From Camellia lanceoleosa (taxonomy: Eukaryota; Streptophyta; Magnoliopsida; Ericales; Theaceae), in contig CM045761.1 in NCBI GenBank assembly GCA_025200525.1, positions 204,696,254-204,760,253 of the forward strand: DNA of 64,000 nt. Reading direction: 5' to 3'. The position numbers were made by a program, and so were the translations under genes. Positions 62,788-64,000 of this stretch are shown here, one piece after another (position 1 is the first letter of the stretch; each line of letters begins with the position of its first letter). The notes under the pieces were generated by a model. That model made no database searches. It worked only from the letters and a program-made list of their open reading frames with translations, and was not told the DNA's origin.

Positions 62788-64000
62788 TTATCCATCAGGT
62801 TTTCTCAGTACACTGAGTAGTGCCACTCCTTCAGTATACAATTTGGCCTCTGCAAAATCTGCACAAGCTATGAAGGGTTGAGGATCTGCATTGATCTCTT
62901 CTGTCTCTCCATTGCTTAAGGCCATCATTATTTTCTGATGTAGAGAGGAAGGCACACACTTGTTGGTGTGAATCCAATCCCTACTAAGTAGGGCATTGTA
63001 CTTAGCATTGCTGTCGATAACAAAAAATATCGTCATACAGTCCCTAGTTCCCACACTCAGGTTGATGGGCAAAATACCCTGAGCTATCTATTTGTCTCCA
63101 GCAAAACCAGCAATGGTTGTGCTGGTTGGGATTAATCTAGGGTTCCTTTTTCCTAGTTTCCTCAAAGACGATTTCAGAAGCTGGTTTACTGCTGCCCCAT
63201 TATCAACTAATACCCGGTTTAACTGTATCCCATCGAAGAAGGCCTTGATATACAAGGGCTTGACATGCTATGTCATGAATGTCGTGGGATACTCAAAAGG
63301 GTATGAAAAGTTAATACTCACCTCTTCCTCACTCTCGTCTCCAGTTTTCATTGGTGTAACCATTTCGGATTCGTCTTGCATCATACTCACTTGTGAGTCT
63401 TCACTAGAAACTAGAATTGTGTCAATCTCTTGACTTTCTTGGTTTTCATCTTTAGCTTGGAATTGCTGTGGTAGTATACGTACCATATTCACTGATACTA
63501 GAGGGAACGAGCCAAATTGGACGATTGGTTGCACCTGCTTATCTTCCTGACCAACTTGTTCAATTACTTTAGAAGCATCTTCCATGCTACATTCTGGCAC
63601 TTCAATACTAGTAACTTTTTTTTAATGGTCTGTCTTTGCTGGTTCTTCAACCAAAAATATCTGTTCAGCCATGAAGGTTTCAAACATTTCCTCCTCGACC
63701 ATCTCCTTCTTTTGGCCTAGGCCAACCTCTCCCTCTGTCTCATTATCACTTTCCATCAAAGCCTTTTCCAATCTTGCGAAGTTGGATCTTTCTTTGGCTT
63801 TTAGTTCGGAGTGAACTTTGGCCAACTGTTCTCTGTTGTAACTTATTTTGTCTTGAGGAGTCGATTTTGGATTGTGGTCTGACTTTGGATTTTTCTTTCC
63901 TCCTATCTGGCCCCTTGACTGGACCAATGAAGAGCTTTTCCCACTTTCTTTCAGGTCCTTCTGGTACTGAGTGTACCTACGCTGGATCTTCTTCCTTTGG
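62788..64000 (-). pseudogene. Gag C-terminus and protease of the Tat element (partial at window edge)
   Basis: One frame, with stops near 63622, 63268 and 63090. The protease has VLVDNGAAVNQLLKSSLRKLG (the usual active-site DTG/DNG with Asp present), then GILPINLSVGTRDCMTIFFV and the highly typical Tat string SRDWIHTNKCVPSSLHQ. Upstream is a charged gag-end segment (AKVHSELKAKERSNF, acidic patches); the rest of gag is beyond base 64000. Confidence 0.75.

Larger units (their letters stand above)
47668..64000 (-). mobile_element. Decayed Ty3/gypsy retrotransposon, Tat lineage, with antisense ORFs (partial, runs off right edge)
   Basis: On the minus strand, in order from the right edge, are a gag end, protease, reverse transcriptase, RNase H, a second (archaeal-type) RNase H and integrase. 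The second RNase H between RNase H and integrase marks the Tat/Ogre/Retand lineage. Between pol and the putative 3' LTR lie two plus-strand ORFs. Two solo LTRs (55826-58241, 59064-61441) are nested inside. Without them the visible part is about 11.5 kb. The 5' LTR and most of gag are outside the window. Nonsense codons, frameshifts and a lost integrase catalytic residue show it is not autonomous. Confidence 0.85.

Overview
This is a stretch of nuclear DNA from a flowering plant, most likely a woody rosid eudicot; a Fagales-type genome is a guess from overall character, not something shown. The evidence is AT-rich intergenic DNA, short exons with GT-AG introns, (CT)n/(GA)n tracts in 5' leaders, plant-specific protein families and layered plant transposons. 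I reconstructed exons by joining reading frames at splice signals. No prokaryotic features, CRISPR arrays, rRNA or convincing tRNA genes were seen.

Layout. (1) 0.7-12.2 kb, minus strand: two tandem relatives of the plant IDM2/IDM3-type alpha-crystallin-domain proteins. Copy A (715-4069) is short but open. Copy B (9801-12156) is broken in its first exon. Its stop codon lies in the target-site duplication of a 1.16-kb solo LTR (8642-9800). Between them, at 5405-6570, is a scrambled duplication/inversion of copy A's presumed leader region. (2) 14.5-18.6 kb, plus: a five-exon SDR42E-like dehydrogenase with C-terminal membrane segments. (3) 20.4-28.5 kb, minus: a five-exon AHL protein with two AT-hooks and a PPC domain, whose introns carry a fold-back MITE and a SINE-like element. 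(4) 28.5-36.6 kb: gene-free AT-rich DNA with simple repeats and MITE remnants. (5) 36.6-39.6 kb, plus: a ten-exon chloroplast PsbP-domain protein with a twin-arginine lumenal signal. (6) 42.6-45.8 kb, minus: a six-exon single-RRM RNA-binding protein. (7) 47.7 kb to the right edge: a large decayed Ty3/gypsy retrotransposon of the Tat lineage, minus strand, running off the window.

The retrotransposon is the most unusual part. Its gag-protease-RT-RNase H-second RNase H-integrase coding lies on the minus strand. Two related solo LTRs (55826-58241 and 59064-61441), each with a perfect 5-bp target duplication, interrupt pol and face opposite ways. Between pol and the putative 3' LTR are two decayed ORFs on the opposite strand. 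One is a spliced plant-mobile-domain protein with a coiled-coil tail; the other is a protein of about 421 codons that I do not recognise. The spacer between them holds a perfect E2F-like palindrome next to a TTCGAA palindrome cluster. Both solo LTRs carry clusters of a CGCTCGAGCG palindrome. The element is dead: many nonsense codons, frameshifts, and a replaced integrase catalytic residue.

The five conventional genes look like unrelated housekeeping or regulatory loci (chromatin, redox, photosynthesis, RNA), not a pathway cluster.
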